Below are positions 8,618-17,598 of a stretch of DNA of 64,000 bases, in pieces. Position numbers and translations under genes: made by a program. How positions within the stretch are numbered: position 1 is the stretch's first letter; each line of letters opens with the position of its first letter. The notes beneath the pieces were generated by a model. It was given only the letters and a program-made list of their open reading frames with translations. It was not told where the DNA came from and made no database searches. The DNA lies in assembly GCA_020540725.1 (NCBI GenBank), contig JAJBSL010000004.1, positions 82,386-146,385 of the forward strand, read 5' to 3'. Origin of the DNA: Lachnospiraceae bacterium EP-SM-12S-S03 (GTDB lineage: Bacteria > Bacillota > Clostridia > Lachnospirales > Lachnospiraceae).

Positions 8618-9517
8618 TTAATCCAAATATGTCGGCGGAATATAATCCTTGCCCTGTAATCTCTTCTTTCTCTCCTGATATCCAAGAAACGCCCACTCTG
8701 TCATATCGGTCCACTTATGATCCGCACGATCATACACCTGCACATATCCGATACGTTTCGGATGCATACGCACACTGTTCGTCTCATATTCTTTCCTTGT
8801 ATATGGATTAATATCTCCTACTGGTTCTTTCTTCTCTGTTCTTGACATACTTTCATACTCTTCCGATCCGGCATGTGCATACTCCGCCTCATAATACTGT
8901 GAATCCGGCACATAATACGGCTGCGGTTCTGCAGTCTGATACAGTTGCGGCTCCTTCTCTATATTTTCCTGAACGGTCTTCACTTGTCCTTCCATCTTTC
9001 CCGGCATATTCTCCGGCACCCTATCCACAATCGGAGTATCCACTGATTCCGCTTCTTCCTCGTCTGTCTCCTCCGATGCTGTCAAAGACTCATCCGCATC
9101 GATCAGGTCAGCAATCGTAACTTCTCTTTCAATTGCCGATTCCTCTTCAGAAATCGTCTCATCTGCAAGAGGCGCCCGTCCCATCACCTTAACCTGTTCT
9201 TTCTCTTCTCTTTCAAAACGCTTTTTCACAAGCTTTTGAATCTCGAGTTCCGTCGGCTCAATCTCTTCAATATAGGCTGCCCGCTCTACAGATTCATTCG
9301 TTGCAAGAATACTCAACTGAAACGGACACCCCAAGATCTGCGCAATCAGTCTCATATCCTGTTCCTGAAAATTATCTCTTCCTAAGCGTTGTGTCAGATT
9401 CTGTCTGGACATCTTCTTTCCTGTACATATCTCAATCTGCTCAGCAAGTTCCTTAATGGTCATGCCCTTACGGTTCAAAATAATCTTCACCTGTTCTCCA
9501 AATGTAAGGCTTACCAT
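8618..9517 (-). CDS. Helix-turn-helix protein with long acidic linker, unknown function
   Basis: A 299-residue protein. Residues 1-70 look like an XRE-type helix-turn-helix region (FGEQVKIILNRKGMTIKELA, SRQNLTQRLGRDNFQEQDMR). Then come a basic/acidic stretch (about 85-110) and a long Glu/Ser/Thr-rich disordered linker. The C-terminal tail of about 45 residues (NPYTRKEYETNSVRMHPKRI ... AFLGYQERKKRL) looks conserved. The ATG at 9517 is chosen because AAGGAGGGA precedes it; the longer ORF start lacks one. It could be a regulator or a DNA- or RNA-associated structural protein; nothing identifies a target. Confidence 0.6.
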   Translation of the reverse strand: MVSLTFGEQVKIILNRKGMTIKELAEQIEICTGKKMSRQNLTQRLGRDNFQEQDMRLIAQILGCPFQLSILATNESVERAAYIEEIEPTELEIQKLVKKRFEREEKEQVKVMGRAPLADETISEEESAIEREVTIADLIDADESLTASEETDEEEAESVDTPIVDRVPENMPGKMEGQVKTVQENIEKEPQLYQTAEPQPYYVPDSQYYEAEYAHAGSEEYESMSRTEKKEPVGDINPYTRKEYETNSVRMHPKRIGYVQVYDRADHKWTDMTEWAFLGYQERKKRLQGKDYIPPTYLD

Positions 9518-9620
9518 AACTCGTTCCCTCCTTATACCATATATCCACTTCATGCCCAACGTAAACGAAATAGTTTATTTTTTTATTCTATCAAATCCTA
9601 TACTGTCCTGCAATCCCTTT

Positions 9621-10490
9621 TTAATCTTCTCCAAGGTATTCTTCCAAAGTCACACCCGTTTCCGTGATCTTTTTCGCATCTTCCACTCCTACATAGCGGT
9701 AATGCCATGGTTCATATATGATTCCGGTAATATCCGTCTTCCCATTCGGGTAGCGCAGGATAAATCCGTATTTATAACAATTTTCAGCAAGCCATTTCGC
9801 TTCCGGAGTCTCCTCCTGTTTTGTATCAAGCTGCGTATAAGAAGAAGATACAATATCTACTGCAAGCCCGATATTATGCTCGCTCCTACCCGGATAAGCG
9901 GTGGAATCTTTCGTCTTTTTCAATGCATCCCAGTAATTCAATCCTTCTTTCACCGCATTCCCCATATATTCATTATAAAGTTTCTGCTGATATTCAATGG
10001 TCCGGTAAGCAGAACATATCATAGGATTCAATCCAGCCTTCTTCGCATCCGCCAGCATATGATTCAACGCGTCTGCAATTCGTTCATCTACCTGGTGCCC
10101 ATTCCCCACATCCGCAAGTTTCGGAACATATCCTTCCGTCATCGGGTGAGTGTCATTTACAAGAACCAGATTCCACGGACGCTCCTTCGAATCCTTGATT
10201 TGCGCTTCCTTAAGTTTCGCCTCAAGGCTTTCTGTTTTCTTCGTATATTCTGCCGTCAGCTTTTTCTCTTTTCTTTCTGCACTCGCAAGCGCCATGTGTC
10301 TTCCAATTCCATAACCGGTAAGAGACCCTGCTGCAAGAATCACTATCAAAATCACAAGAAATCTTGCCCTGCCCGTAAGTCCACGGAAACATTTCCCCAA
10401 AAAGGCTTTCAGGAAATGTTTGAGTTTTCTCAGATTCCATTTTATAACTACCATTATCTTTTTAAACTTTTTTTCCTGTTCTTCATTCAT
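9621..10490 (-). CDS. VanY-type D-alanyl-D-alanine carboxypeptidase (M15B), membrane-anchored
   Basis: A 289-residue peptidase that trims the terminal D-Ala from peptidoglycan stem peptides outside the cell. A basic N terminus is followed by one transmembrane helix (about 44-65) and a short coiled region. The M15B domain (about 100-285) carries ICSAYRTIEYQQKLYNEYMG, the zinc motif SEHNIGLAVDI (His and Asp ligands) and EPWHYRYVG (catalytic Glu and third zinc His). It is the last gene of the five-gene overlapping operon and shares an ATGA overlap with the phosphopantetheinyl transferase. VanY homologues are common housekeeping wall enzymes; no vancomycin genes are near. Confidence 0.9.
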   Translation of the reverse strand: MNEEQEKKFKKIMVVIKWNLRKLKHFLKAFLGKCFRGLTGRARFLVILIVILAAGSLTGYGIGRHMALASAERKEKKLTAEYTKKTESLEAKLKEAQIKDSKERPWNLVLVNDTHPMTEGYVPKLADVGNGHQVDERIADALNHMLADAKKAGLNPMICSAYRTIEYQQKLYNEYMGNAVKEGLNYWDALKKTKDSTAYPGRSEHNIGLAVDIVSSSYTQLDTKQEETPEAKWLAENCYKYGFILRYPNGKTDITGIIYEPWHYRYVGVEDAKKITETGVTLEEYLGED

Positions 10491-11113
10491 AATTCTACCT
10501 TCTGTATTTCCCGAGAAAATCTTTCATCTGTTGAACAAACCGCAATTTTGTATGGTATGTCCAAAAAGTATTCCTTAAAATAATACGTATCTTTTATCTC
10601 TTCCGGCATTTCCACAAGTCTTGGTCTTTCCATGTCCATCCGAATCTCGAATGTATCTAGGCCAAGGGTCATCCCCCGCCTGGTTGCCTTCATAAAGCTT
10701 TCCTTCAAAACCCAGTACCTGTAAAATGCTTCTTTTTGTTCCTCCTCAGTCTCTCCCGCAAAAATGTATTTCTGCTCTTCCGGGAAAAAATATTTATTTA
10801 CAAGTTTGGTTAATATTGTTTTCGTTTCTTCCAGATCACATCCAACCTTTGTGAATGGATTTTCTTCATCATCAATCGAGCACAATACATAATCCCCCGA
10901 ATGTGACAGATTATATACTGCTTCTTGGGAAATCCCCCACATATTCCGCATTTTTTCATAAAGAACCCATACTCCGATGCTCTGTGCTTTCTTCTTCACA
11001 TTCCGAATACGGTCTGCCTTCTGTCTGCGGAATTCAGGCACACGATTATAATATTTCTCATAATTCTCCATCTCATAAAGAAAACGGATATCTGCAATTC
11101 CTGTTCTTATCAT
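10487..11113 (-). CDS. 4'-phosphopantetheinyl transferase family protein (Sfp-like)
   Basis: A 208-residue enzyme expected to transfer phosphopantetheine from CoA to a carrier protein. Diagnostic residues are VGCDLEE near residue 97 (magnesium-binding Asp and Glu) and YRYWVLKESFMKATRRG near residue 143 (W..KE..K motif). NLSHSGDYVLCSIDDE near residue 72 binds the CoA phosphate. It is shorter than B. subtilis Sfp (224) but has all motifs. No polyketide or peptide synthetase is in the window, so the acceptor is unknown. It shares 4-base overlaps with genes on both sides. Confidence 0.85.
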   Translation of the reverse strand: MIRTGIADIRFLYEMENYEKYYNRVPEFRRQKADRIRNVKKKAQSIGVWVLYEKMRNMWGISQEAVYNLSHSGDYVLCSIDDEENPFTKVGCDLEETKTILTKLVNKYFFPEEQKYIFAGETEEEQKEAFYRYWVLKESFMKATRRGMTLGLDTFEIRMDMERPRLVEMPEEIKDTYYFKEYFLDIPYKIAVCSTDERFSREIQKVEL

Positions 11114-11643
11114 CGAATCACATGCTTTCTTAATTTGTTCCAGACAAACAACTGAAAATAGTCATGCGCTTTTTCAAAAATCCAAAGCCCTGCCTGTCCC
11201 GCAATCCATACTATGCCCCAAAGTGCGCCTTCGATCTTCTTCTCCACAAAAAGCTGCGGCACAAAAATCATTGCCGGCACATACATCGCATTAAAAATCA
11301 TGTATCTGCCAATCCACAACGTCCTTGTCCGGTTCTTCAAATGTTCTGACTCTGCAATTTTACGGAAAAGTATCTCTGAGAGAAGAAGATACAATCCCAT
11401 AGCTCCATAAGTAATACAGTATATTTTGTTCGGGGCCACGATCAATCCCGTCAGGGTACTGGCCACAAGAAATGCGGCACCATAGTAAATTCCCCATTCC
11501 CGGACCGCAATTCCTACACAAAATGCCGCCCCACAAATAAAAAACAGAGTGCTTACTTCAAATACTGATCCCAATACAAGAAGCAGCACAGAAAATGCTG
11601 CTAAAAGTCCGAGAAACGCAATCTGCTTCGCTTTTACATGCAT
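11110..11643 (-). CDS. Multi-spanning membrane protein of unknown function
   Basis: A 177-residue integral membrane protein with about five hydrophobic segments: near residues 6-25, 30-48, 52-68, 74-90 and 117-155. The C terminus is basic. The ATG at 11643 is preferred to 11667 because GGGAGG lies about 12 bases before it and nothing precedes the earlier ATG. The start overlaps the dnaJ-like stop by ten bases, and the stop overlaps the phosphopantetheinyl transferase start by four. No family is recognised; the tight operon suggests a shared, possibly envelope-related, task. Confidence 0.65.
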   Translation of the reverse strand: MHVKAKQIAFLGLLAAFSVLLLVLGSVFEVSTLFFICGAAFCVGIAVREWGIYYGAAFLVASTLTGLIVAPNKIYCITYGAMGLYLLLSEILFRKIAESEHLKNRTRTLWIGRYMIFNAMYVPAMIFVPQLFVEKKIEGALWGIVWIAGQAGLWIFEKAHDYFQLFVWNKLRKHVIR

Positions 11644-12290
11644 GAACAAAGATCGCCTCCCATACATTCACACAACGAATCCGCAAGCCAAAGATCACAA
11701 CACGTATTTCCCGTACCGCAATCTCCCAGAAATCCTCCCCGATTATACCCAGGGCGTCCATAGCCATATCCTGTTGTTTGGTATCTCTGTCCTTGCCACT
11801 GCATCCGATTCACCATGTTGGCATATTCCGGATTCCCAGGTTCCATAGCCGCCGCCTGCTGCGCATGCTGCAACGCAACAATATTATTCCCCATACCGTA
11901 GTTTGCCGCCGCACTATAATAATACCATCTTGCGTTCTTATTATTCATGCCATTTAAAACATTCAGCGCCTCTGAATAATGTCTTGCATTGATATAGTTC
12001 GCTACTGCCTGAAACTGCACATCCTGCTCGTTGTAATTTCCATTGTTGGAATAGCCGTAGTTATAATTCTGGTTTCCGGAATAAGACCCTTGTCCGTTTT
12101 CTCTTTGTTTCATGATCTGGTCATAAGCTTCCTGCACCTCTTTAAATTTCTCTTCCGCAAGATCAGAAAGCGGGTTGTTCGCATAAGAATCCGGATGATA
12201 CTTTCTGCTCAGTTCCCGGTATGCCTTCTTTATTTCATCATCGCTGGCACTTGACGATACCCCAAGCACCTCATATGGATTTGCCATCAT
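11634..12290 (-). CDS. Short J-domain protein with cysteine-rich tail
   Basis: A 218-residue protein. Residues 4-65 are a canonical J domain ([23 protein letters not shown] in [13 protein letters not shown]) that stimulates DnaK ATPase. A Gly/Asn/Tyr-rich linker follows, then a TPR-like pair of helices (about 95-155), then a tail with clustered Cys ([20 protein letters not shown]). It lacks the G/F zinc-finger and C-terminal domains of true DnaJ. The tail could bind a metal or be lipid-associated; this is unproven. Gene overlaps: 4 bases with DUF5685 upstream and 10 with the membrane protein downstream. Confidence 0.82.
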   Translation of the reverse strand: MMANPYEVLGVSSSASDDEIKKAYRELSRKYHPDSYANNPLSDLAEEKFKEVQEAYDQIMKQRENGQGSYSGNQNYNYGYSNNGNYNEQDVQFQAVANYINARHYSEALNVLNGMNNKNARWYYYSAAANYGMGNNIVALQHAQQAAAMEPGNPEYANMVNRMQWQGQRYQTTGYGYGRPGYNRGGFLGDCGTGNTCCDLWLADSLCECMGGDLCSCM

Positions 12291-13114
12291 TGTTCTGTCC
12301 CTTTCATTTGTTTCTCATCATATTTATTCCATACTCCCACATACAAGATATTTCGCAAAATATCCACATACTGTATGCATGGAAGTTTTTCAAACGCGCT
12401 GCTGCATTCCGCAAGCACGAGATTTAACATCTGACCACACTTCTCTTCGTAGTCTTCATCCCCGTAAATATTCTTTAACGGATTGTAGCTGCCGTTTTTC
12501 ATATCTTTTTCAATATCATCATAAGCATCTAAAATGTAAATATATTTTCCCAGATAAAATCCAAGTTTTTTAAGAGTTGGCTTCCATACATCTTCCTTAT
12601 ATAAAAGAAGTTCTGCCATAAGTTCTCCGAAATATCTGGCAACAAGATCGATATTCTCCTCATTTCGCTTCTCTGCTTTGCCTAATTTTTTAAGGCACGT
12701 TTTAATTCTGTCACATTTCTCAGGATACTTTCTCTGTACTTCCAAATATGATTTATGCAGAAGGCGAAGCCCCGCAAGTCCAGACTTACTCTTCTCATCC
12801 TGCCAGTCATCTACAAAGTGAAAATAGGTGAGCACGATATTCATATCAGCGGCATATTCCGTAATCTGATTAAACATCATCTCATGTTTCTTCGCCGGAT
12901 GAACAATGCAGCGGTTCTTCTCATGTACCGGAATCTCCTCATAAAGAGAAGTAAGAAGTATGATCAGAAACGTCATGTCATAGGTCAAAGTCATCTGTCC
13001 CAGAAAACCGTATTTTCCTCGTAAGACTTTACACAAACCGCAATAATACGCCTTATATGTGTAATAGTCCTTCACTTTCAGTTCTCCTTTCTGGACCGTC
13101 ACATAACCAAACAT
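12287..13114 (-). CDS. DUF5685 family protein
   Basis: A 275-residue soluble, helix-rich protein. The N terminus [22 protein letters not shown] followed by [14 protein letters not shown] is characteristic of the clostridial DUF5685 family; other marks are [13 protein letters not shown] and [21 protein letters not shown] near residue 215. The DDxxxD-like segment in the last stretch recalls prenyl-synthase helices, but I do not claim that activity. The ATG at 13114 follows AAGGGAG. It opens the five-gene overlapping operon with the J-domain protein, so a chaperone or assembly role is conceivable. Function unknown. Confidence 0.72.
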   Translation of the reverse strand: MFGYVTVQKGELKVKDYYTYKAYYCGLCKVLRGKYGFLGQMTLTYDMTFLIILLTSLYEEIPVHEKNRCIVHPAKKHEMMFNQITEYAADMNIVLTYFHFVDDWQDEKSKSGLAGLRLLHKSYLEVQRKYPEKCDRIKTCLKKLGKAEKRNEENIDLVARYFGELMAELLLYKEDVWKPTLKKLGFYLGKYIYILDAYDDIEKDMKNGSYNPLKNIYGDEDYEEKCGQMLNLVLAECSSAFEKLPCIQYVDILRNILYVGVWNKYDEKQMKGTEQ

Positions 13115-13151
13115 CCTGTCTCCCTTCTTTCTTTTTACATTTTGCATGCTG

Positions 13152-13178
13152 TACTATAACTGTTCTGCCGTTATAGTA
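13152..13178. promoter_or_regulatory. Inverted repeat upstream of the DUF5685 operon
   Basis: TACTATAAC and GTTATAGTA form a perfect 9-bp inverted repeat with a 9-base spacer, 38 bases before the DUF5685 start. Each arm contains a -10-like TATAGT/TATAAC. It may be an operator or a pair of opposed -10 elements; no protein is known for it. Confidence 0.35.
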
Positions 13179-13182
13179 TATC

Positions 13183-13350
13183 ATGAATATCTTAACTTTT
13201 GCAGATGAAATTTCTAAAAAATGTGTGAAAAAAGATTGCATCCCGTCTTTTATTGATGGACAAGTAAATATTAATACCATACGAGAAATGGTTGGACATG
13301 CAGACGAGAGAACCACTCTCAACAACTATAAGGCAGCGTCAAAGGGCTGA
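13183..13350 (+). pseudogene. C-terminal remnant of a tyrosine recombinase (integrase)
   Basis: A 55-codon reading frame whose last 30 residues read VNINTIREMVGHADERTTLNNY followed by KAASKG and a stop. That is the C-terminal catalytic box of phage/ICE tyrosine integrases, with the GH of the catalytic His region and the final nucleophile Tyr. The conserved Arg and earlier catalytic domain are absent, and the first 25 residues do not look like integrase. It sits beside the 3' end of tRNA-Lys, the usual place for an integrase at an att site, so it is probably debris of a departed element. Confidence 0.6.
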
Positions 13351-13379
13351 AAATCCCCATGAACACGCTGTTTCCGCGC

Positions 13380-13428
13380 AAAAAGAAGCACCGCCCCCAT
13401 AGCTCAAAGGCTACAAAAACAGTGCTTC
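13380..13428 (-). terminator. Terminator after tRNA-Lys
   Basis: On the minus strand GAAGCAC (13422-13428) pairs with GTGCTTC (13385-13391) across a 30-base loop and is followed by TTTTT. It lies seven bases past the tRNA 3' end. Confidence 0.6.
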
Positions 13429-13434
13429 CTGAAG

Positions 13435-13507
13435 TGCGCGATCAGGGGTTCGAACCCTGGACACCCTGATTAAGAGTCAGGTGCTCTACCAACTGAGCTA
13501 ATCGCGC
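13435..13507 (-). tRNA. tRNA-Lys (anticodon CTT)
   Basis: A 73-base cloverleaf: acceptor GCGCGAT/ATCGCGC with discriminator A, D arm AGCTCAGTTGGTAGAGC, anticodon stem CCTGA/TCAGG with loop CTCTTAA giving anticodon CTT, and T arm with GGTTCGAACCCC. CCA is not encoded. The 3' end faces the integrase remnant. Confidence 0.97.
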
Positions 13508-13663
13508 ATGCATTATTTAATTCCTATTCCTTAACGCAAGGATTATTATATAACAGACTTAAGAATAATGCAAGAGAAATTTTAATTTTTTTTAATTTCT
13601 TAAGCCAAAAGTTTATTTCTATTCTAAATCGGTCAAATTGAAGTAAAGGTTGTCTTAGACTAA

Positions 13664-13692
13664 TTGTAAGTATCCCATAAATATCGTATAAT
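13664..13692 (+). promoter_or_regulatory. Promoter of the XRE/DUF3955-like gene
   Basis: TTGTAA (13664-13669) and TATAAT (13687-13692) with 17-base spacing on the plus strand. This gives a leader of about 125 bases before the GTG start. Confidence 0.6.
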
Positions 13693-13707
13693 AAATTCAC
13701 CATTTCT

Positions 13708-13762
13708 AACGCTGCAAGCAGCGTTTGCGCTAAAAAAGCAGGATGCAAGCAGGTCTTGCTTG
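13708..13762 (+). promoter_or_regulatory. Two hairpins in the leader of the XRE gene
   Basis: AACGCTGC/GCAGCGTT (13708-13725) forms a perfect 8-bp palindrome with a 2-base centre. CAAGCA/TGCTTG (13746-13762) forms a second 6-bp hairpin. Neither has a T tract, so they are more likely operator or RNA-structure elements than terminators. A six-codon reading frame (ATG at 13744) overlaps the second hairpin. Confidence 0.35.
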
Positions 13763-13823
13763 ATAAAAAAGGGATATTCATTTATGGTAATTGCAGAATC
13801 AAGCAAACAGGAGGTAATTCACA

Positions 13824-14312
13824 GTGGATTTCGGCAAACAAATAAAACAGATGCGAGTGGAACGGAAACTAACACAAGAGCAGATGGCAGATCGCTTAGG
13901 CGTTTCAAGACAAGCAGTTTCAAATTGGGAAAACAACAAAAACTTACCTGATTTAGAATTAATCATAGCTATATCAAAATTATTCTCTGTTTCGCTTGAT
14001 GATTTAATATTAGGAGGTAATACCATGAATAATTTAACAGAAAAACTAATCCAGGATGGCAGTGAAACAAGAAGAGCAAAAATCAATCTCATTTCCATAG
14101 CTATAGGCGCTATATTATTATGTATCGGAATCGCTTGCATTTTTCTAAAAGCCGTATCCGTAGAGTATGTTGATGCACAAGGCATTCTGCATGAGAACTT
14201 TTTCTTGATACCGATTGCCTTTTTATGTCTGTTCAGCAGTTTTATCACTTTTGTCTCAATCGGGATAAAAACTATCATCTTCAAAATCAAAAAGATACGA
14301 TCAGAGAAATAA
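13824..14312 (+). CDS. XRE-type regulator with two transmembrane helices
   Basis: A 162-residue membrane-anchored regulator starting at GTG 13824 with AGGAGGTAATTCACA upstream. Residues 4-60 are a textbook helix-turn-helix (RKLTQEQMADRLGVSRQAVS, WENNKNLPDLELI, FSVSLDDLI). The C-terminal half has two hydrophobic segments (about 88-110 and 130-155) resembling the DUF3955/DUF3796 type of tail. Such proteins are thought to sense membrane state. It is alone on the plus strand between tRNA-Lys and YitT, next to an integrase remnant, so it could be cargo left by that element. Confidence 0.8.
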   Translation: MDFGKQIKQMRVERKLTQEQMADRLGVSRQAVSNWENNKNLPDLELIIAISKLFSVSLDDLILGGNTMNNLTEKLIQDGSETRRAKINLISIAIGAILLCIGIACIFLKAVSVEYVDAQGILHENFFLIPIAFLCLFSSFITFVSIGIKTIIFKIKKIRSEK

Positions 14313-14320
14313 TTTCATCA

Positions 14321-14350
14321 AAAATGACCGGGATTCCCCGGTCATTTTTT
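14321..14350. terminator. Bidirectional terminator between the XRE gene and yitT
   Basis: AAATGACCGGG/CCCGGTCATTT is an 11-bp perfect stem with a 4-base loop, flanked by A and T runs on both sides. It can end transcription from either convergent gene. Confidence 0.85.
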
Positions 14351-15230
14351 ATAATACATGCTTATGTAATGTGAAGCCTCTTCCTTTTACCTCACTCACC
14401 TGGCTGATTACCATGAATGCTTTGTCATCAATTTCCATAACAAATTGATTCAGCTTCGGCAATTCACGGTTAGAAACCACTGTCATTACAGAGAATCCGT
14501 CTTCATGAAGATAACCGGATTCCGTCTTATAAAGTGTCGTTCCTCTATCTAGCTTCTTATGAATCATTTCATTGATCTCACGATACTGCTTACTCATGAT
14601 CTTCACCTGCATCTGAGATTTTCCCATAAGAAGTACCTTATCCACAAGAACTGTATAAATCATAACAAGCAAAATTCCGTACAGACTTTTCTCTTTATCA
14701 CGGAAGAGCATCTGGCCGATCAAAATTGCAAAGTCAAATACATAAAGCCCTACGGATACAGGAATCCCCATTTTCTTATTAAAGATCAGCGGTGGAATAT
14801 CCATACCTCCGGTAGAAGCGCCCGCTTTAATTACCATTCCAATTCCGACACCAATGGATACACCTGCAAAAATTGTACAAAGCATCGGATCATTTGTCAG
14901 ATTCTGCAACACTTCAATCTTCTGAACCACACCTAAAATAAACGGAAAATAAAATGTACTGATCAAAGATGTCAGCGCAAATGATTTTCCAAGAACAAGA
15001 ACCGCAAGAATAAACATCACTACATTAAATCCCGCAGCAAACACTTCGATTGGAAGTCCGAAATAGTGATTCGCAATCAGACCAAGTCCTGTTGTTCCCC
15101 CTGTAATCAATCCTGTCGGAAGTACAAATGTTGCAATTCCGGTTGCATACACTGTGTTTCCGAGCAGTACGAAAAATATCTTCTTCAAGTCAAAGATATC
15201 TTTCAATTCTTTTTTCGTTTCTGCCTTCAT
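14349..15230 (-). CDS. YitT family membrane protein (DUF161 plus DUF2179)
   Basis: A 293-residue protein with five or six membrane helices in the first 200 residues, including the repeated Gly-rich motifs TGLITGGTTGLGLI and IKAGASTGGMDIPPLI typical of YitT (UPF0750). A soluble C-terminal DUF2179 domain follows (about 205-290, SVMTVVSNRELPKLNQFVME). The transported substrate or role is unknown for most members. ATG 15230 follows AAAGGAGG. The stop lies inside the bidirectional terminator. Confidence 0.88.
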   Translation of the reverse strand: MKAETKKELKDIFDLKKIFFVLLGNTVYATGIATFVLPTGLITGGTTGLGLIANHYFGLPIEVFAAGFNVVMFILAVLVLGKSFALTSLISTFYFPFILGVVQKIEVLQNLTNDPMLCTIFAGVSIGVGIGMVIKAGASTGGMDIPPLIFNKKMGIPVSVGLYVFDFAILIGQMLFRDKEKSLYGILLVMIYTVLVDKVLLMGKSQMQVKIMSKQYREINEMIHKKLDRGTTLYKTESGYLHEDGFSVMTVVSNRELPKLNQFVMEIDDKAFMVISQVSEVKGRGFTLHKHVL

Positions 15231-15281
15231 AGCATCCTCCTTTTATCACTTTACTTTAATAAATTTCCCTCTAAACGCAAG

Positions 15282-15302
15282 AAAAACAGGTTGTTAAACC
15301 TG
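15282..15302 (-). terminator. Terminator of the yyaL-like gene
   Basis: CAGGTT/AACCTG hairpin with a 4-base loop followed by TTTTTC on the minus strand, about 30 bases past the yyaL-like stop. Confidence 0.6.
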
Positions 15303-15330
15303 CTTTTCCCGTTTCATCTTATTTATTATA

Positions 15331-17352
15331 TCATTCTCTCCAAAAAAGTTCAAGCTTTTCCACATCATCTACCGGGGGCATACATGCTCCATCCTGGCAA
15401 AGAAAATAAAGTGCACTATTCTTTTCAAACGGATACTCCCTTGTAAACGGAGCGATCCGGTCTACTCTTTCTTTATTCTCATCCGTCTTCACAAGCACAG
15501 AAAGATTTCCACACCATCTTTCCTTAAGTTTCTCTTTCAAAGGTTTCACATCTTCTATACATGAAGCTGTACATACAAGATCCCGATAAGCATACAGTTC
15601 TTCTAACATGGCAAGAAGGGTAAAGCTGTATCCTGCCGGATAATCTTTGACATTCTGCGCAAGAAACCGAAGCTGACGGCCGCTCCTTTCTATCCAGACA
15701 GTTTCCCCTGTCAAATGCGCTAGATTTACAAGCAGATATCCAACCATGCTGTTTCCTGATGGAAGCGCGCCATCATATATTTCTTTTGGACGAATCAGAA
15801 GTTTTTCCGCATCTGAAGCATAAAGATAGTATCCGCCATTTTCTTCATCTTCAAAATACTCCACCATCAACTCTGCCGTCCGGATCAGTTTTTCCAAATA
15901 CTGTATGTCAAATGACGCATTGTAAAGTTCCAGAAAGCCAAACCCCATAAATGCATAATCTTCCAAAATCCCACTTCCTATGGATTCGCCCTCACGGAAA
16001 CGTACCAGAAATCTTCCATCCGGCCCGCAAAGCTTTTCTTCCACAAAACGCTCTGCCCTTTTCGCAGCATTCAGATACCGCTCTTCCCCAAGCACATGAT
16101 ATGCCTTTGAAAGTGCAGCAATCATAAGCCCATTCCATGAAGTCAGAATCTTATCATCCTTATGAAGCTTTGTGCGTTCTTTTCTATACTCCAAGACTTT
16201 ACTGCACAAATGGGAAATTTCCGGATTCAACGTTTCATACTGTTCATTTTGGATTAGATTTGGAACCATCTTCCCCAAAGTACTTGTTCCGGACAATCCA
16301 AACCACTGATTAAATGCTTTGCCGTCTTCCTCACCAAGGACTTCCGTAATCTCCTCTTCAACAAAAGTATAGTAGCCGCCCTCTTCTCCATCAGCGTCCG
16401 CATCCTGCCCGCAGTAAAAGCCACCACCGCCATCTGTAAGTTCCGAAAGTACATAGTGCATTGTCTTCTCGGCTGCCTCTCGGAAAATCCCACTTTTAGT
16501 AAGCTGGTATGCCTCCAGATAAGTATAACTAAGAAGCGCGTTATCGTAGAGCATCTTTTCAAAATGTGGTACGAGCCATTTTTCATCTGTGGAATATCGT
16601 GAAAATCCACCGCCGATATGATCAAAAATTCCGCCTCTGTACATATGAAGTAGTGTATCATAAGCCATATCTGCCCATTCTTTTTCCCCTTCAAACTGTG
16701 CATACCGCATAAGGAAAAGAAGATTATGTGCCATAGGGAATTTCGGTGCCGTTCCAAATCCACCGTATCTCCTGTCATAATTATCTTCAAAAGTCTGTGC
16801 CGCTTCCTTCAATATGCTCTTATCCGGTTCACTCTCATTTATCCGGATTCTGGAATTCCCATGCATGAAAGCCGACACTTTATCAGAAATCTTTTCTATT
16901 TCCCCTCTATTTTCCTCCCAGTCCTTTGCAACTTCCCTCAGGATCCCATCCAGACCATACATACGTCCATTGCTTTTCTTCGTGAAATAAGTGCCTGCAA
17001 AAAATGGTTTCTGTTCCGCTGTCATAAGAATGGTCAATGGCCAGCCGCCTTGCCCGGTCATTTCCTGGCAAACCGCCATATACACGGTATCGATATCCGG
17101 CCTCTCTTCTCTGTCCACTTTTATGGCAATATAATGTTCATTGAGTATCCTTGCCGTCTCCTCATCTTCAAAAGATTCCTTTTCCATCACATGGCACCAA
17201 TGACATGTAGAATATCCGATACTTAAAAATATCGGCTTGTTCTCCTTCCTTGCTTTTGCAAACGCTTCCTCACACCAGGGATACCAATTTACCGGGTTCT
17301 GTGCATGTTGCAGCAAATACGGTGACTTTTCATGAATTAATTGATTGCTCAT
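15331..17352 (-). CDS. yyaL: Thioredoxin-domain protein of the YyaL/SSP411 family (DUF255)
   Basis: A 673-residue protein. The N-terminal thioredoxin-like domain (about 1-170) has the signature [20 protein letters not shown] and the CHWCHVM motif (CxxC) near residue 50. The rest is an (alpha/alpha)6-barrel like N-acylglucosamine epimerases ([34 protein letters not shown]). It is conserved from bacteria to man, with no proven reaction. Length is normal. The gene is monocistronic, with its own terminator. Confidence 0.92.
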   Translation of the reverse strand: MSNQLIHEKSPYLLQHAQNPVNWYPWCEEAFAKARKENKPIFLSIGYSTCHWCHVMEKESFEDEETARILNEHYIAIKVDREERPDIDTVYMAVCQEMTGQGGWPLTILMTAEQKPFFAGTYFTKKSNGRMYGLDGILREVAKDWEENRGEIEKISDKVSAFMHGNSRIRINESEPDKSILKEAAQTFEDNYDRRYGGFGTAPKFPMAHNLLFLMRYAQFEGEKEWADMAYDTLLHMYRGGIFDHIGGGFSRYSTDEKWLVPHFEKMLYDNALLSYTYLEAYQLTKSGIFREAAEKTMHYVLSELTDGGGGFYCGQDADADGEEGGYYTFVEEEITEVLGEEDGKAFNQWFGLSGTSTLGKMVPNLIQNEQYETLNPEISHLCSKVLEYRKERTKLHKDDKILTSWNGLMIAALSKAYHVLGEERYLNAAKRAERFVEEKLCGPDGRFLVRFREGESIGSGILEDYAFMGFGFLELYNASFDIQYLEKLIRTAELMVEYFEDEENGGYYLYASDAEKLLIRPKEIYDGALPSGNSMVGYLLVNLAHLTGETVWIERSGRQLRFLAQNVKDYPAGYSFTLLAMLEELYAYRDLVCTASCIEDVKPLKEKLKERWCGNLSVLVKTDENKERVDRIAPFTREYPFEKNSALYFLCQDGACMPPVDDVEKLELFWRE

Positions 17353-17407
17353 ACTGATCCTGCCTTTTTTATTTTAAGCATTCCCTGTCACCGCAAAACT
17401 ATACCGA

Positions 17408-17557
17408 CTATACATCTTTTCCGCATTTGCACCGAGGATTCAAGATATGGAACACCTCATCAAAAGATTTTTTCATGCAGGTCAGCCTCTTATTCAATCC
17501 TGGTCTTTCATAAAGCATACACTGTATGATATCTTTACATTTCTTTTTTCGTCCCAT
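17408..17557 (-). CDS. 49-residue cysteine-containing small protein
   Basis: A short reading frame starting MGRKKKCKDIIQCMLYERPG and ending NPRCKCGKDV. It is basic, has five Cys including a terminal CxC, and follows AAAGGATG with suitable spacing. It sits between trmB and the yyaL-like gene on the same strand. No family is recognised. The even spread of Cys and charged residues suggests a real, perhaps metal-binding, protein, but there is no independent evidence for expression. Confidence 0.42.
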   Translation of the reverse strand: MGRKKKCKDIIQCMLYERPGLNKRLTCMKKSFDEVFHILNPRCKCGKDV

Positions 17558-17598
17558 GTTGCACATCCTTTTTTATCAAGATATGCAAGACCCACCTT

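Noticed and set aside
2042..10490. Vancomycin resistance region, because VanW- and VanY-like genes both occur
   Set aside because: There is no VanH/A/X or VanRS; both families are ordinary cell-wall proteins in Clostridia and the genes lie in different operons.
9456..10583. Long plus-strand reading frame of 375 codons
   Set aside because: It lies antisense to the VanY-like gene, is rich in Phe/Ile/Arg as expected of a shadow frame, and matches no family.
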